The position numbers and the translations under genes were made by a program. From Holosporaceae bacterium (GTDB taxonomy: Bacteria > Pseudomonadota > Alphaproteobacteria > UBA7879 > UBA5542): a stretch of 64,000 bases of DNA. The stretch lies in assembly GCA_022646525.1 (NCBI GenBank), contig CP060261.1, positions 124,001-188,000 on the forward strand. The letters are read 5' to 3'. The notes beneath the pieces are model-generated. The model was not told the origin of the DNA. It ran no database searches and saw only the letters and a program-made list of their open reading frames with translations. The stretch's first letter is position 1. Every line of letters begins with the position of its first letter. This document shows, one piece after another, positions 52,910-63,978 of this stretch.

Positions 52910-54273
52910 ATGTTTAAAATCAAAGTTTTTCTTCTGGGGCTTATGGGTGTTTTTTGGCAGCACACAGTACGCTGGATCTCTCTGATGCAGGCACGCTGCA
53001 ATTTGCACGCAGCCTTGTTGGAAAATACGAAGAAGTTAACTGGCTTCTTGATCGCCGCGTTAACGCCACATTACAAGGCGAAAAAGGGGTTCCTGAAAAC
53101 AGCTGGTCTGTTCAAATCACAAGGGAAAAAGAAGGTAACGGGCGTCATTGTATTGAGTTTGAGCGCACTGTGCATAGTGTTTTATGCCTGCATGTCTTTA
53201 ATCAAGGCGGGGATGCTGCCTATAGTTGGTTTGTCCAAAACCAAAAAACACACCCTCTCACCCGAAAAAACTTCGATAAAATATCTGCCCTTGTTCAAGA
53301 GGTTGTTTCCAAATATGGCCTCGATTTAATTGAAACCAATCTTATTTTAGGCGATCTGGGCAAAACCCCCAAAGCACGCGATCTCGCCGCACCCCACGGT
53401 GTTACTGAGGGTGATCACGATATCTTTTTGGCAAAGTGTCTTGAACATTGTCCCGATATTTTCCCCACTTATGTTAAGCTTGGCGCTGAGCAAAAAGACA
53501 TCATTCAAAAATATGCGGGGCTTGTTCATTTTGGGCATCTTTGGCATGTGGAAGGCACGGCAATAAAAATGTTATCCCATCTTAAAGAAACAGGTGTCAT
53601 GAAGGATGCTTCCGACTTTGACTTTGAATATGTGACACATATTTGTGACATTGCCGCCGTACTTGCCCATGTTTCACAAAACGGCTCTCTCATCCTGACG
53701 GATGATGCCTTTGAAACCATGGAAGAAGCCATGGAAACAGTGCGTGCTTTGGCAGGCATGGCGCCAAACAAAGCGCTTCAAATCTATCTTAATCTCCGTG
53801 CAAAACGGATTGGGTTAGACGGCATTCAAGATGTTGCAACGCGTAATGTACTTGCCCGATTGGCTGCGATGATGCGTCTGCGTGTACGTGATGACGCCCT
53901 TGGGAAAGAGCTGTTAGCCGCTTGGGAATCAATGCCCAACAAAGAACAGGTATTGCAGGTGCTGGATCCTATGTCAGAAGATACAACCCCAACACCAACA
54001 TACGTGCCCGCTGTTTTAGAAAATATGCGGAATGCGCTTTCGAAACATATGGCACCTCAAGACACCCTGAATGCTGCCATTGGCACAGCACTTCCTTGGA
54101 TGGTGAAGGTGATTGAAGCTTACAAAGAAGGAAAGGGCACGACGTACCCCGATGAACTTACACTGAACTTTAACCCAATTGGCGGTGTTGTTCGTGATGC
54201 GCCACACGCCCTTGATACAAACCCAGCGTTTGAGATTAACCTCGACAATGGAGAAGTAACACTCAAAACTTAG
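52910..54273 (+). CDS. Exported protein of unknown function
   Basis: A signal peptide MFKIKVFLLGLMGVF runs into LAAHSTLDLSDAGTLQFARS after one base is added near 52956; then the frame is open to the stop, about 454 residues. Central sequence includes VSKYGLDLIETNLILGDLGK, DIFPTYVKLGAEQKDIIQKY, LVHFGHLWHVEGTAIKML and THICDIAAVLAHVSQNGSL, which has spaced His/Asp pairs recalling an HD-type helical hydrolase. This is only a resemblance. A proline-rich turn (DTTPTPTYVP) lies near residue 360. No family is recognised. It is convergent with corC and overlaps it by four bases. Confidence 0.75.
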
Positions 54274-55104
54274 AGGGATGAAGGCACCGATTGAATCGCT
54301 TCTTTGACATGATGAAGGCGCACCTTCTTAACGCGCCGCGCATCGCATACCAACACTTCAAACACTAAGCCTGTGCCGTGTTTCACCAGCTCTCCACGTG
54401 CAGGGATGTGCCCTGCCAAGGTGGAAACAAGGCCACCTACAGAGTCAGTATCTTCATCCTTATCTTGCAAGACGAGGCCCGGCACATTTTCTTGTAAATC
54501 TTCAACAAGCATACGTCCGTCTACTGTAATAGACCCATCTTTATGGTGTATAGGTGACTCAATGTCATGCTCCATATCAGGGTCAGTTTCACCAATCACT
54601 TTTTGAGCCAAGTCTGAAAGCGTCACCAAACCGTCAACACCTCCAAACTCATCGACGACAATCGCCATATGATTTTTTTCTTGCCGCATGCGAATCATTA
54701 AATCTAAGCATGTCATAGAGGGAGAAACAAACATAATAGGCTCGGCATGCTTCTCTAGTTTCAGTGTTTCTAAATCCTCTTTCGATAAAAGAACCCGCTT
54801 TAAACTGATGCGCCCTACAACCTTGTCTAAATCATGCTGGCATAGGGGGAAGTAGTTGTGTGATGACTTCAAAACATATTTTTTGCACTTTGGGAAAAGG
54901 CTGATCCAAGTCAATCCAATCAATGTCTGCACGGGGTGTCATCACCGATGTCACTGTTCGTTCAAAAAAGGCAGCATTTTTTTAGAATTTCGATTTTTTC
55001 CTGATCTGGCCCTTCTACTTCTGCATCTAGAGATAGAATTGCCTCTTGGGAAACTTGGGGATCTTTAAATTTAAAAAACTTTTGATTTGAGCAATGATCG
55101 ACAT
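54270..55104 (-). CDS. corC: CorC/HlyC-type CBS-domain protein, frameshifted
   Basis: The soluble CorC type without the membrane DUF21 domain. The first CBS segment starts TVTSVMTPRADIDWIDL, a family hallmark. The second CBS reads MIRMRQEKNHMAIVVDEFGG, VDGLVTLSDLAQKVIGE. The C-terminal CorC_HlyC domain has VDGRMLVEDLQE, DSVGGLVSTLAGHIPARGEL and VLVCDARRVKKVRL. Role: magnesium/cobalt efflux support or membrane-associated regulation. Breaks are near 55035, 54985 and 54860. Start ATG 55104 gives MSIIAQIKSFL. It sits 5 bases after ybeY in the conserved order miaB-phoH-ybeY-corC. Confidence 0.88.
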
Positions 55105-55109
55105 AAAAA

Positions 55110-55616
55110 CTAAGTCTCATAAGGGTTAGCAATATTGATTGTAGAAAGGATTTTAACTTCAAGAGATTCCATTTCTTCTTGATCTTCATCTGTTTCGTGG
55201 TCAAATCCCAAAAAGGTGAAGACAGCCATGCACCAACAAGTGGCAAAAGTGGTCTAGGAAAGTCTTTTCTTCTTTTTTAGCCTCTACCGCAATGACATCA
55301 TAGGCCATGGCGATATCTCCAAGCAAAACAAATTCATCTTCAGGCACCTCCGCCCCTTTTTTAAAGTCACCTTGCGGAAAAAGACAATACATTTGTTGGG
55401 CGATTCTTTCCCCCGATAACGATAGTTTAAATCTTGTACGAATTCATTATCCGCCAAAATAATATCAATATGGCCAACCCCAGAAAATGAAGGGAAGCAG
55501 TTTCTAACAGCATTTATCGTTTGGGGTAAAAGGCGCATAATATCTTTTCGGAAAGGCGCCCACTTTTCTTCTTGGAACGATACATCACAAAGTGGCAGGG
55601 AATCAATCTCGGTCAT
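55110..55616 (-). CDS. ybeY: Endoribonuclease YbeY, frameshifted
   Basis: A zinc endoribonuclease for 16S rRNA 3' maturation and rRNA quality control. N-terminal strand GVGHIDIILADNEFVQDLNY and RGKE are typical. The second frame gives GDIAMAYDVIAVEAKKEEKT and the zinc motif HLLVHGCLHLFG, continuing DHETDEDQEEMESLEVKIL in the third. The triad HxxxHxxxxxH is complete. Breaks are near 55395 and 55205. Length about 168. Start overlaps phoH end by 14 bases. Confidence 0.93.
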
Positions 55617-56550
55617 AGGCTTTCAAAATACTTTTCACAAGACGGTGTCGCACCACATCTTCTTCTTCAAACCGCATGAATCCAATGTCTGGCACATCTT
55701 TTAACCGGTGTACGGCATCTGTTAAACCTGAATTATGGGGATGAGGCAAGTCAATTTGGGATCCATCTCCTGTAATCACCATGCGTGCATTTTCACCAAG
55801 ACGCGTTAAAAGCATTTTCATTTGCATTTCTGTTGTATTTTGCGCTTCATCCAAAATAATAAAGGCATGAGACAAAGTACGCCCGCGCATGAACGCCAAA
55901 GGGGCCACTTCAATAATGTTGCTAGCCATAAGCTTTTCAAGTGTTTGCGGGCTAAGCATATCGTGTAAAGCATCAAAAATAGGGCGTAGATACGGATCAA
56001 TTTTCTCTTTTAAATCACCCGGCAAAAAACCCAAACGTTCGCCTGCTTCAATAGCAGGCCGTGATAGAATTAAACGATCTACTTGCCCTGAAACAAGCAT
56101 TGAAACGCCCACCGCTACCGCCATATATGTTTTACCTGTTCCCGCGGGGCCCAAGCCAAAAATTAAATCTTTTTGCTGCAGTAATTGAACAAACTCTGCT
56201 TGTCTTTTTGACCGTGGCATAATGGTGCGGTTTTCTGTTTTAAGCCTAATTTTTACGTCACCAAGGCCTGTGGCAACAGCACCTATGATATCTGTTGTTT
56301 TTTGCTGCATATTTTTCCCTCCACTTCTGATTTCTTCGTATAATCCTTTTAGTACAGATTCTGCCTCTCCAATCTTTGTTGGATGGCCCACAAGTGTAAT
56401 GATGTTACCGCGCATACATATTTTTATGCCCAATTTAGATTCCAAAGACTTCAGAGATTCGTTGTGAAACCCTACAAGTTCTTGCACTATTCGATTGTCA
56501 GAAAATTCGATAACGTTTTCAGAAACGATGTCTTTTTGTTTGTGTGGCAT
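55603..56550 (-). CDS. ybeZ: PhoH-like ATPase (YbeZ)
   Basis: Intact, 315 residues. The P-loop is LIFGLGPAGTGKTYMAVAVG, the next conserved motifs are RLILSRPAIEAGERLGFLPG, PYLRPIFDALHDML, AFIILDEAQNTTEMQMKMLL (Walker B) and VITGDGSQIDLP. An N-terminal KH-like region precedes it. PhoH proteins are RNA helicase-like ATPases that work with YbeY in RNA processing. Operon with miaB upstream (13-base gap) and ybeY downstream (overlap). Confidence 0.96.
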   Translation of the reverse strand: MPHKQKDIVSENVIEFSDNRIVQELVGFHNESLKSLESKLGIKICMRGNIITLVGHPTKIGEAESVLKGLYEEIRSGGKNMQQKTTDIIGAVATGLGDVKIRLKTENRTIMPRSKRQAEFVQLLQQKDLIFGLGPAGTGKTYMAVAVGVSMLVSGQVDRLILSRPAIEAGERLGFLPGDLKEKIDPYLRPIFDALHDMLSPQTLEKLMASNIIEVAPLAFMRGRTLSHAFIILDEAQNTTEMQMKMLLTRLGENARMVITGDGSQIDLPHPHNSGLTDAVHRLKDVPDIGFMRFEEEDVVRHRLVKSILKAYDRD

Positions 56551-56563
56551 TTACCTTCGCACT

Positions 56564-57939
56564 TTAAGAAAAATTTCCTTTAAGAGATTTAAATCCAGCT
56601 TCCCTTACTTTTACGTTTCTTATCGTACCAATAATATCACAATTTCCTGCCACGTGAACACCCTGCATGTGAGGACTTTTACCTATAACTTGGCCTGGCT
56701 CTGTGCCTAATTTTTCAAATAAAACAGGCACTTCCTTACCAATAAAACTTTGGTTAAAGCTCATTTGTTGCTGATTTAATAAAGTTTGTAATTGTTGTAG
56801 CCGTTCATTTTGCACATCAACAGGCACCTGTAAATCCATAATCGCTGCAGGGGTGCCTGCCCGTCGACTGTACTTAAAACTGTAAGCCAGAGCATAATCT
56901 ACACGACGTACAAGATCCATCGTGTCTTCAAAATCTTTTTCAGACTCTCCTGGAAAACCCACAATAAAGTCAGACGAGAAAGCAATAGAAGGACACGCCT
57001 CACGAAACATATCAATGATATCGAAATAGCGTTCTCGCCCATGCTGGCGATTCATTGCTTTTAGAATGCGATCAGATCCTGACTGAACAGGTAAATGCAA
57101 AAAAGGCATAATTTTAGGGCACGCCCCATGGGCATCTGCCATGGCTTGGTCCATATCACGGGGGTGTGAAGTGGTGTATCGGATGCGCTGAAGGCCTTCT
57201 ATATTGGCAAGCTCTAAGCATAAGGCTGCAATACCCCACTCTCCATCACCTGCGGGGCTTTTACCGTGATACGCTGTTACATTTTGTCCCAAAAGAGTGA
57301 CTTCTTTCACCCCTTGATCAACCAAATGTTTTACATCTTTCACCACATCCATAATGGGCCGAGAATATTCCTCACCACGTGTATACGGCACAACACAATA
57401 AGTACAAAACTTATCACACCCTTCTTGAATGGCCACAAAAGAAGACAACTGTTTATTTGCATTTGGTAATGGCAAATAATCAAACTTAGAAACAGCTGGA
57501 AATTCTGTACAAATTAATTCTTGCCTGTTTTGCTTTGCATCTGGGTTGTTTTTCTTTTTCTCAATAGCACGCTTTGCAGCCGCTACCATTTGCGGTAATT
57601 CGTGGTAAGATTGGGGCCCAATCACCACATCTACATACGGTGCCCGACGCATAATCTCTTCGCCTTCTGCCTGGGCCACACACCCAGCCACCACAAGAAT
57701 GGCCTCTTCCCCTTGGTCAATTTTCTTTTGCTTATAGCGCTTCCACCGGCCCAACTCAGAGAAAACTTTTTCTGTTGCTTTCTCTCGAATATGGCAGGTG
57801 TTTACAATATTAACGTTTGCTTCTTCTGGTTTTTCGGTTAGCTCATACCCATGAGGGGGGTAAGCAGCTCTGCCATCCGGTCAGAGTCATACACATTCGT
57901 CTGACAGCCATACGTTTTTACATACAATTTTTTAAGCAT
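56564..57939 (-). CDS. miaB: tRNA-2-methylthio-N6-dimethylallyladenosine synthase MiaB, frameshifted near the start
   Basis: A radical-SAM enzyme that adds a methylthio group to i6A37 of tRNA. The N-terminal MTTase domain starts MLKKLYVKTYGCQTNVYDSD, with the first cluster Cys in YGCQTN; VVAGCVAQAEGEEI carries the third. The radical-SAM site is QEGCDKFCTYCVVPYTRGEE (CxxxCxxC). Later conserved sequence: LPVQSGSDRILKAMNRQHGR, FSSDFIVGFPGESEKDFEDT. It closes with a TRAM domain. The frame breaks near 57750-57855, losing the second Cys in part. Length about 458. It likely needs ErpA-type cluster delivery. Confidence 0.95.
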
Positions 57940-58245
57940 AGGGCGTTTATTTCTATATATTGAATTCTGAGCAAAGATACCGACATCTTCAAGTATATAC
58001 AAGAGTTTTCGAGATTTTAGGACAACTTAACATATACTTAAACTGACCCTTAATAGAAAACTTAGTCTTTTATAAAATATATGTTTTCTTTCTTTCGATA
58101 TTCTCAACATTAAGCTTCAGGAAACATTTCTCTTAAAGACTCAAACATTCTAATAAAAGAGAAAAAATCCATAAACTTCAACTTGCTGTAACCCTTTACA
58201 TCGGTGAAGAGTTCTTTTGTTGTAAGTAAATTATGGAGACCTTAC
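57940..58245. other. Gene-free divergent spacer (306 bases)
   Basis: This AT-rich spacer separates miaB and the lipase gene, which point away from each other. It should contain both promoters. AAGTATAT (57992) and ATATACTT (58033) form a loose inverted pair, but no convincing -35/-10 set, tRNA or terminator is seen. A GGAG site precedes the lipase ATG. Confidence 0.5.
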
Positions 58246-59235
58246 ATGAAAAACTTTAAAATGTTATTTTTTACATTACTTAGTGCCAGTTGCTTGTGGT
58301 CAAGTATCCACGACACCAATATAACCGAAGAGCAAGTTAGAAAATGCTTTGCAGCCATCCGTTATGCACGAAATGGCACTGAAGAAGAAGCATTTCTTAA
58401 TGTCTGGCAAGCTTACCCACCAAGAATGAAACGCTTCAAGGTAGATACTTTTCGTATATTTGGGATACCAGTCTCGGAAGAGAAGAGTATGGCCATCTCA
58501 TAGATGATGGCACAGGAACCTTATGGGTCGCCATGCCGGGTGCAAACTTATTGCAGCAAACCTAGGTGTTCTTAAATCTGGTAAAGCTGATTTACAAACA
58601 GCGTCAAGACAAACACCTACTTTTAACCACACAGAAATTGGTGGCACAGGCAGTACAGGAAAAGGTGGGTGCCAAACAGGTTATTTGGGAATGTACTGTT
58701 CATGCTCAGAAGAGATTAGGAAATTTGGAGAAGCTTTTGATGAGGAAAGCCTAAAAAGTGATTTTCACTGGACACAGCCTTGGTGCTGCTCTTAGTCAAC
58801 TGGGTGCATTTGATCTACGAAATCACTTTAATTTGAAAGAAAAAAAAACAAGTACAGCTTGTAACCTTCGGCTCGCCAAGAGTATATAACTCTGTTTCAA
58901 GCGAGTTGTTCGACAAATATATCGGCAAAAAAATCACTTAAGATTTATCACAACATACACTGAAGGTGCTATAGGGGCGGCCACTCGAAATGTGCTGAAT
59001 GCCATCACGTTCCGATGGGGCGATCTCCGAGGGGGAAGAGAAGTGAGAAAAAGATCATTTTGCAGATGGCACCGATTGCCCCTGGGTTAAACTTCAAGTT
59101 CGCAAGCGTAAGAAAAAACTATCAACATACGGGAACAGAGTTAAGTTAGATACAGATTTTGTCGGCGAGGCAGAGGCTGTGAAAGCGCACTTATTTAACG
59201 GGTATGATACCGCACTTTCAGAGTTTTTATCTTAA
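58246..59235 (+). CDS. Exported class 3 lipase-like alpha/beta hydrolase, frameshifted
   Basis: A signal peptide MKNFKMLFFTLLSASCLWSS opens the protein. The nucleophile elbow is VIFTGHSLGAALSQLGAFDL (58758-58817) with catalytic Ser in GHSLG. Then VQLVTFGSPRVYNSVSSELF and DKYIGKKI follow, the TFGSPRVGN element that precedes the catalytic Asp in fungal-type (class 3) lipases. Upstream, GTLWVAMPGANLLQQ may hold the oxyanion region, VAFRGT in relatives. The end reads RVKLDTDFVGEAEAVKAHLF, where His may complete the triad. At least five breaks split it (58455-58530, 58565, 58750, 58840, 58940). Length about 330. A secreted lipid hydrolase could act on host membranes. Confidence 0.68.
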
Positions 59236-59268
59236 GTTCATTATAAAATAAAAAGGGTCATAAAAAAA

Positions 59269-61969
59269 CTAACTCAGTTTGCCGTGACAATACTTGTACT
59301 TCTTGTCCGAACCACAGGGGCACAAACTGTTTCAGGATACATGCCCTTCCCAAGTTTTAGGATTTTCAGGGTCAAAGTTTGTTGACAACTCGCCCATAGG
59401 CACACGCTTCTTTGGTCCATCATCCATCGCCGAAGCAGATGCATGCACCTCATGTAAATTGCGGGGTTTATCAGGCATCACATTAAGAAGATCTTCCGGC
59501 TCAAGCTTAAAGTGAAACAGAACAGAGATAACATTTTCTTTCAAGCGGTATAAAAGCGCTTCAAACATTTTAAAGGCTTCATGCTTGTATTCATTTAAGG
59601 GGTCTCTCTGCGCATATGCACGCAAGTTAATGCCCTGACGCAACTGATCTAAAGATAACAAATGATCTTTCCATCCCTGGTCTAAAAGACGTAAGAAAAC
59701 ACTTTTTTGAAGCTGTTGTAAGGGCTCTGTTTCAATATCTTTGAATTTTTCTTTTTCAACTTCATCAATTTTGGTTTCAAGGCGACGCTTAATTTCTTGG
59801 TCTGCAATACCTTCTTCTTTTGCCCAGTCTGCGATAGGCAAATCAATGCCATAGATACGCACAACCTCTTCATGAAGGCCATTAATATTCCAAGCACTTG
59901 GATATGCTTTTGGCGGAATACATGTTTCGATCAAATGATCTAAAACATCTGCCTGCATATCTTTCACCGTACCTGAGACATCCACATCACCCATCAAATC
60001 ACGACGCAGCTCATAAACAGCTTTTCTTTGTTCGTTCATCACGTTGTCGTACTTCAGCAAATGCTTCCGCATGTCATAGTTGCGCGCTTCCACTTTCCCT
60101 TGGGCTTTTTCAAGAGCACGGTTAATCCAAGGGTGCGTGATGGCCTCACCTTCTTTTAACCCAAGCTTTTGCAACATACCGTCCAAGCGTTCCGATCCAA
60201 AAATACGCATTAAATCATCTTCAAGAGACAGGTAAAACTTAGAAGCCCCCGGGTCACCTTGTCGGCCAGAACGCCCACGAAGCTGATTATCAATGCGTCG
60301 GCTTTCATGACGCTCGGTACCAATCACAAACAGGCCGCCCGCTGCTTTTACTTTTTCAGATGCTTCTTCAATATCTTTTTTAATTTTTGAATCGCTTTTT
60401 TCTTTTTGCACCTTCCGCCATTTGGCCCAATTCAAGGGTGATACGTGCATCTGGGTTACCACCCAATTTAATGTCTGTCCCACGGCCCGCCATATTTGTG
60501 GCAATAGTCACTGCACCTGGTCGCCCTGCATCCGCAATGATAAGCGCTTCTTTATCGTGATAACGTGCATTCAGAACACTGTGCTTCACATTATGACGTT
60601 TCAGCACCTCAGAGAATTGCTCTGACTTTTCAATGCTTGCTGTCCCTACCAAAACAGGCTGATCTCGCTTTTGACATTCCTGAATAAGCGCCACCACCGC
60701 ATCAAACTTTTCACGCTCTGTCCGATATACTTCATCATCCATATCTTTACGCGCAATGGGTTTGTTCGTTGGCAAATCAACGCTTTGCAAGTTATATGTT
60801 TCTTCAAACTCTAACGCTTCTGTAACAGCTGTACCTGTCATACCCGCCAACTTTGGATACATCCGGAAGTAGTTTTGGAATGTAATCGAAGCAAGGGTTT
60901 GGTTTTCCATCTGAATCGGCACCCCTTCCTTTGCCTCCAAGGCTTGGTGCAATCCATCAGAGAATCGACGGCCATCCATCATACGGCCTGTGAATTCATC
61001 AATTAAAACAACCTGCATATCTTTGACGATATATTCTTTTTCTTTATGAAACAGGGTATGTGCCTTAAGGGCCTGGTTGGTATGATGCACAAGGGCAATG
61101 TTTTGTAAGTCGTAAAGTGACTGGCTTGTCAGCAACTCAGCTTTTCGTAATAACTTCTCAACTTTTTCAACACCGCCCTCAGTCAGGGTAACGTTGTTTT
61201 GCTTTTCGTCTTTTTCATAGTCTTCTGGCTCAAGTTGGCGCACCACCGTGTCAATCGCCACATACAAATCTGAAGAATCTTCTGCAGCACCTGAAATGAT
61301 AAGGGGCGTACGTGCTTCATCAATCAAAATACTGTCAACTTCATCAACAATCGCATAGTTGAAGGGGCGCTGTACGACTTCATCAAGGCGAAACTTCATG
61401 TTGTCGCGGAGGTAATCAAAACCAAGCTCATTATTCGTCACATAAGTCACATCTGCACGATAGGCACGCGCACGTTCTTCATCACTCATACTGTTCGTAA
61501 TACAGGCAACAGTAAGGCCAAGCATTTCATGTACTTTGCCCATCCATGATGCGTCCCGTTCTGCCAAATAATCGTTAATAGTAACGAGGTGCACCCCCTT
61601 GCCTTCAAGGGCATTCAAATAAACTGGCAAAGTGGATACAAGGGTTTTTCCTTCCCCTGTTTTCATTTCACATATATTGCCTTGATGTAAAATGATGCCA
61701 CCAATAATTTGCACATCATAGTGACGGTGACCAATCGCACGCCACGCAGCCTCTCGTACTGTGGCAAAAGCTTCAGGCAAAATGTCATTCAGCGTTTCTC
61801 CCTTTTGAAGACGCGCACGAAAAGCATCTGTTTGGGCACGCAACTCTTTATCTGTAAGCTTCTTAATTTGGGGCTCAAACCCGTTTACTTTTTGAAGTGT
61901 TGCATTGTATTTCCGCAGCACACGTTCGTTAGATGTGCCAAACACCTTGCCTAATATACTTTTTAACAT
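59269..61969 (-). CDS. secA: Preprotein translocase ATPase SecA, frameshifted
   Basis: The motor of Sec protein export. The first part starts MLKSILGKVFGTSNERVLRK; the Walker A region reads NICEMKTGEGKTLVSTLPVY, then VHLVTINDYLAERDASWMG and VDEVDSILIDEARTPLIISG (DEAD-like). The second part covers GRGTDIKLGGNPD, GTERHESRRIDNQLRGRSGR and QGDPGASKFYLSLEDDLMRI. Breaks are near 60400 and 59345. After the last break the zinc-binding tail CPCGSDKKYKYCHGKLS, with CxC and CH, is found. Length is about 900 residues. It is convergent with the lipase gene (33 bases). Confidence 0.96.
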
Positions 61970-62098
61970 ATGAAAACCTTATATTTATTGTTCTATTCTT
62001 ATACATGAGAATCGAAAAAATTTAAATATTTTTCCTATAGAATCCTTTGCTTTTATTGTGCTTAAGTATACAAATTTCTAAAAATTTTTGGAGGACAA

Positions 62099-62326
62099 AT
62101 GAAACGTGGCATCTATCAGCATTACAGCGGCAAGCATTACCAAGTTATTGGTCTTAGTCGTCATTCAGAAACTTTAGAAGAAATGGTTGTTTATCAATCC
62201 CTATATGACAATTATAGTCTTTGGGTACGCCCTAAAAGCATGTTTTTCTCAACAGTAACACACGAAGGAAAAGAGCGGTTTGCTTTCATATGCACCTCTC
62301 TTGAAGCACCGCCAACGCTCAGATAA
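62099..62326 (+). CDS. DUF1653 family protein
   Basis: An intact 75-residue protein. MKRGIYQHYSGKHYQVIGLS, then RHSETLEEMVVYQSLYDNYS, LWVRPKSMFF matches the DUF1653 family (KxGxYRHYKGxxYxVLGxARHSExxE). Function unknown; beta-rich small domain. A good GGAGG site lies 8 bases upstream. It stands alone between secA (divergent) and rsfS. Confidence 0.93.
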   Translation: MKRGIYQHYSGKHYQVIGLSRHSETLEEMVVYQSLYDNYSLWVRPKSMFFSTVTHEGKERFAFICTSLEAPPTLR

Positions 62327-62444
62327 ATATAGTATGCGCTTTGCATCTGTTTGTTTTTATTATTTTTATTCTAATAAATAAAATAAAATTGAATTCAAAA
62401 TTTCAAAAGCTATACTGAACGTATGTTGAAGGAGATTACGATCT

Positions 62445-62798
62445 GTGACAAAAAGAACCTTTAGTAAAGGTGAAATTTCAGTCGAAACTGTTTGCAAAAT
62501 CCTTGATGATCATAAGGCACTTGATGTTTCTGTGATCAACCTTTCTGATAAAACTTCATTTGCTGACTTTATGGTGGTTGCGTCTGGTACCAGCCAACGT
62601 CATTTGTGTGCTCTTGGCGACCATCTTGAAAAAGGCGCGAAAGATGTGTGCCAAGTTAAGCAAGAGGGATCAGAAAACTCTGACTGGATTTTAGTAGATC
62701 TCGGCAGTGTAATTGTGCACCTTTTCAGACCAGAAACACGCCAAATGTATGACTTAGAAAGCATGTGGACAATGCCCATGCTTGTGAACGCCAAGTAA
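62445..62798 (+). CDS. rsfS: Ribosomal silencing factor RsfS
   Basis: An intact 117-residue protein. The core is KALDVSVINLSDKTSFADFM, VVASGTSQRHLCALGDHLEK and DWILVDLGSVIVHLFRPETR with QMYDLESMW. RsfS binds L14 and blocks subunit joining under starvation. It starts with GTG 62445; GGAGA lies upstream. rlmH follows after 3 bases, the usual neighbour. Confidence 0.96.
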   Translation: MTKRTFSKGEISVETVCKILDDHKALDVSVINLSDKTSFADFMVVASGTSQRHLCALGDHLEKGAKDVCQVKQEGSENSDWILVDLGSVIVHLFRPETRQMYDLESMWTMPMLVNAK

Positions 62799-62801
62799 TT
62801 C

Positions 62802-63242
62802 ATGCGTGTAACCATTATTGCTTCTGGCAAACTGAAGTCTGCTGCTACCCTAGGTGCTTTGATTCTTGACTACTTAAAACCCTTAAATGGAAAGTAGAAA
62901 TTAAAGAAATTGATGTAAAAAGCCACGAAAAGAATTATGAAAAGCATTTCTTAGAAGCACTTCCCAAAGGCGCTACGCTCATTGCCTTAGACGAACACGG
63001 AAAAAGCTTATCAAGCCCAGAATTTGCACGCCTTATCGAACAAGAAACTTTATCAGGTATCAATCATTTTGTTTCATGATTGGGGGCGCTGACGGCTTGC
63101 CTGAACTTATCAAAAGAAAAGTCATCATACGATTTCCTTTGGAAAAAATACGTGGCCACATATGATGGTGCGCCTCATGCTTGTCGAGCAATTATACCGT
63201 GCCCAGCAAATTTTATCAGGCCACCCTTACCATCGGGAATAA
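62802..63242 (+). CDS. rlmH: 23S rRNA (pseudouridine1915-N3)-methyltransferase RlmH, frameshifted
   Basis: A SPOUT (trefoil-knot) methyltransferase. MRVTIIASGKLKSA is the start; after a shift near 62875 comes KVEIKEIDVKSHEKNYEKHF and LDEHGKSLSSPEFARLI, with the knot FMIGGADGLPE joined by another shift near 63075. The last part reads ARLMLVEQLYRAQQILSGHP and YHRE. Breaks are also seen near 63150. Length about 146, as expected. It is the second gene of the rsfS-rlmH operon. Confidence 0.93.
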
Positions 63243-63295
63243 AGTTGTCTCAACTTGGGTTGAATTATAATTGTAATTCAAAATACAGGGCTTTT

Positions 63296-63978
63296 ATGCA
63301 AACACCATTTCAATCTTTTTTATTAATCTTCTTTCTCTGGCCTTGCTTGTCATTTTTAGGTGGCCTTTCTTTTCTTATCTTTGATCGCCTTGTGCTTGAT
63401 GGGAAATATACAAGCCCCTACAACAAAGATGCTGTTATCAAAAAATTAGGTGTCGATCTAAACAACAAAATCAGAAATAATAATCTATTGCGCTCACAAC
63501 TTGGAGGTGCGGTGCAACACTTCAAAGCACAGAAAACAAACTTCAATCCATGCCTGTCTATCAGCTAAATGATATTGTCAGCAACGGTATTGGACCTGAT
63601 AATCTTGTGATCTTAGAAAAGGACGCCTTTCTTTTAGAGAGAACAAACATACTTCCGCCCTTCTTCCGATCAATTAACACCTTCTGCAAAAATGGATTAG
63701 ATAAAGTAATTAGCATCTTACTGCGCCTTTCTGAAACCATAAAATTTCCCTGGGTTATTCGTGTTGAAGGACACGCCGACCCGCAACGCATTCCTTCTGA
63801 TACTGGGTTTGGATCAAACTGGAAAATGGGGTACGACCGCGCTTACAGTGTGGTTGAATATATGATTTCTAAAGGGCTTGATGCAAAACGCTTTTATATT
63901 GCCAGCTACAGTAGTTACCGTCCTGGACCTTATCCAAACAATCGACGTGTTAGCCTCAGCTTTGACTACGCCAACTAG
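63296..63978 (+). CDS. OmpA/MotB-domain protein with N-terminal membrane anchor, one frameshift
   Basis: The N-terminus MQTPFQSFLLIFFLWPCLSF continues as a hydrophobic helix (about residues 8-33). After a frame change near 63555 the C-terminal 140 residues include FPWVIRVEGHADPQRIPSDT, then NWKMGYDRAYSVVEYMISKG and ASYSSYRPGPYPNNRRVSLS with FDY, the OmpA_C peptidoglycan-binding pattern (GHADxxP, NxxLSxxRAxxV, NRRV). This is MotB-like in layout: membrane helix, linker, OmpA domain. No motA is nearby and no flagellar gene is in the window, so it is probably a cell-wall anchor rather than a flagellar stator part. Confidence 0.82.

Noticed and set aside
57940..58245. tRNA or small RNA gene in the spacer before the lipase
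   Set aside because: No cloverleaf, no T-arm consensus and no terminator hairpin were found by eye.
63296..63978. Flagellar stator protein MotB
   Set aside because: The OmpA domain and membrane helix fit, but no MotA partner or flagellar gene is present and the plug region is not recognisable.
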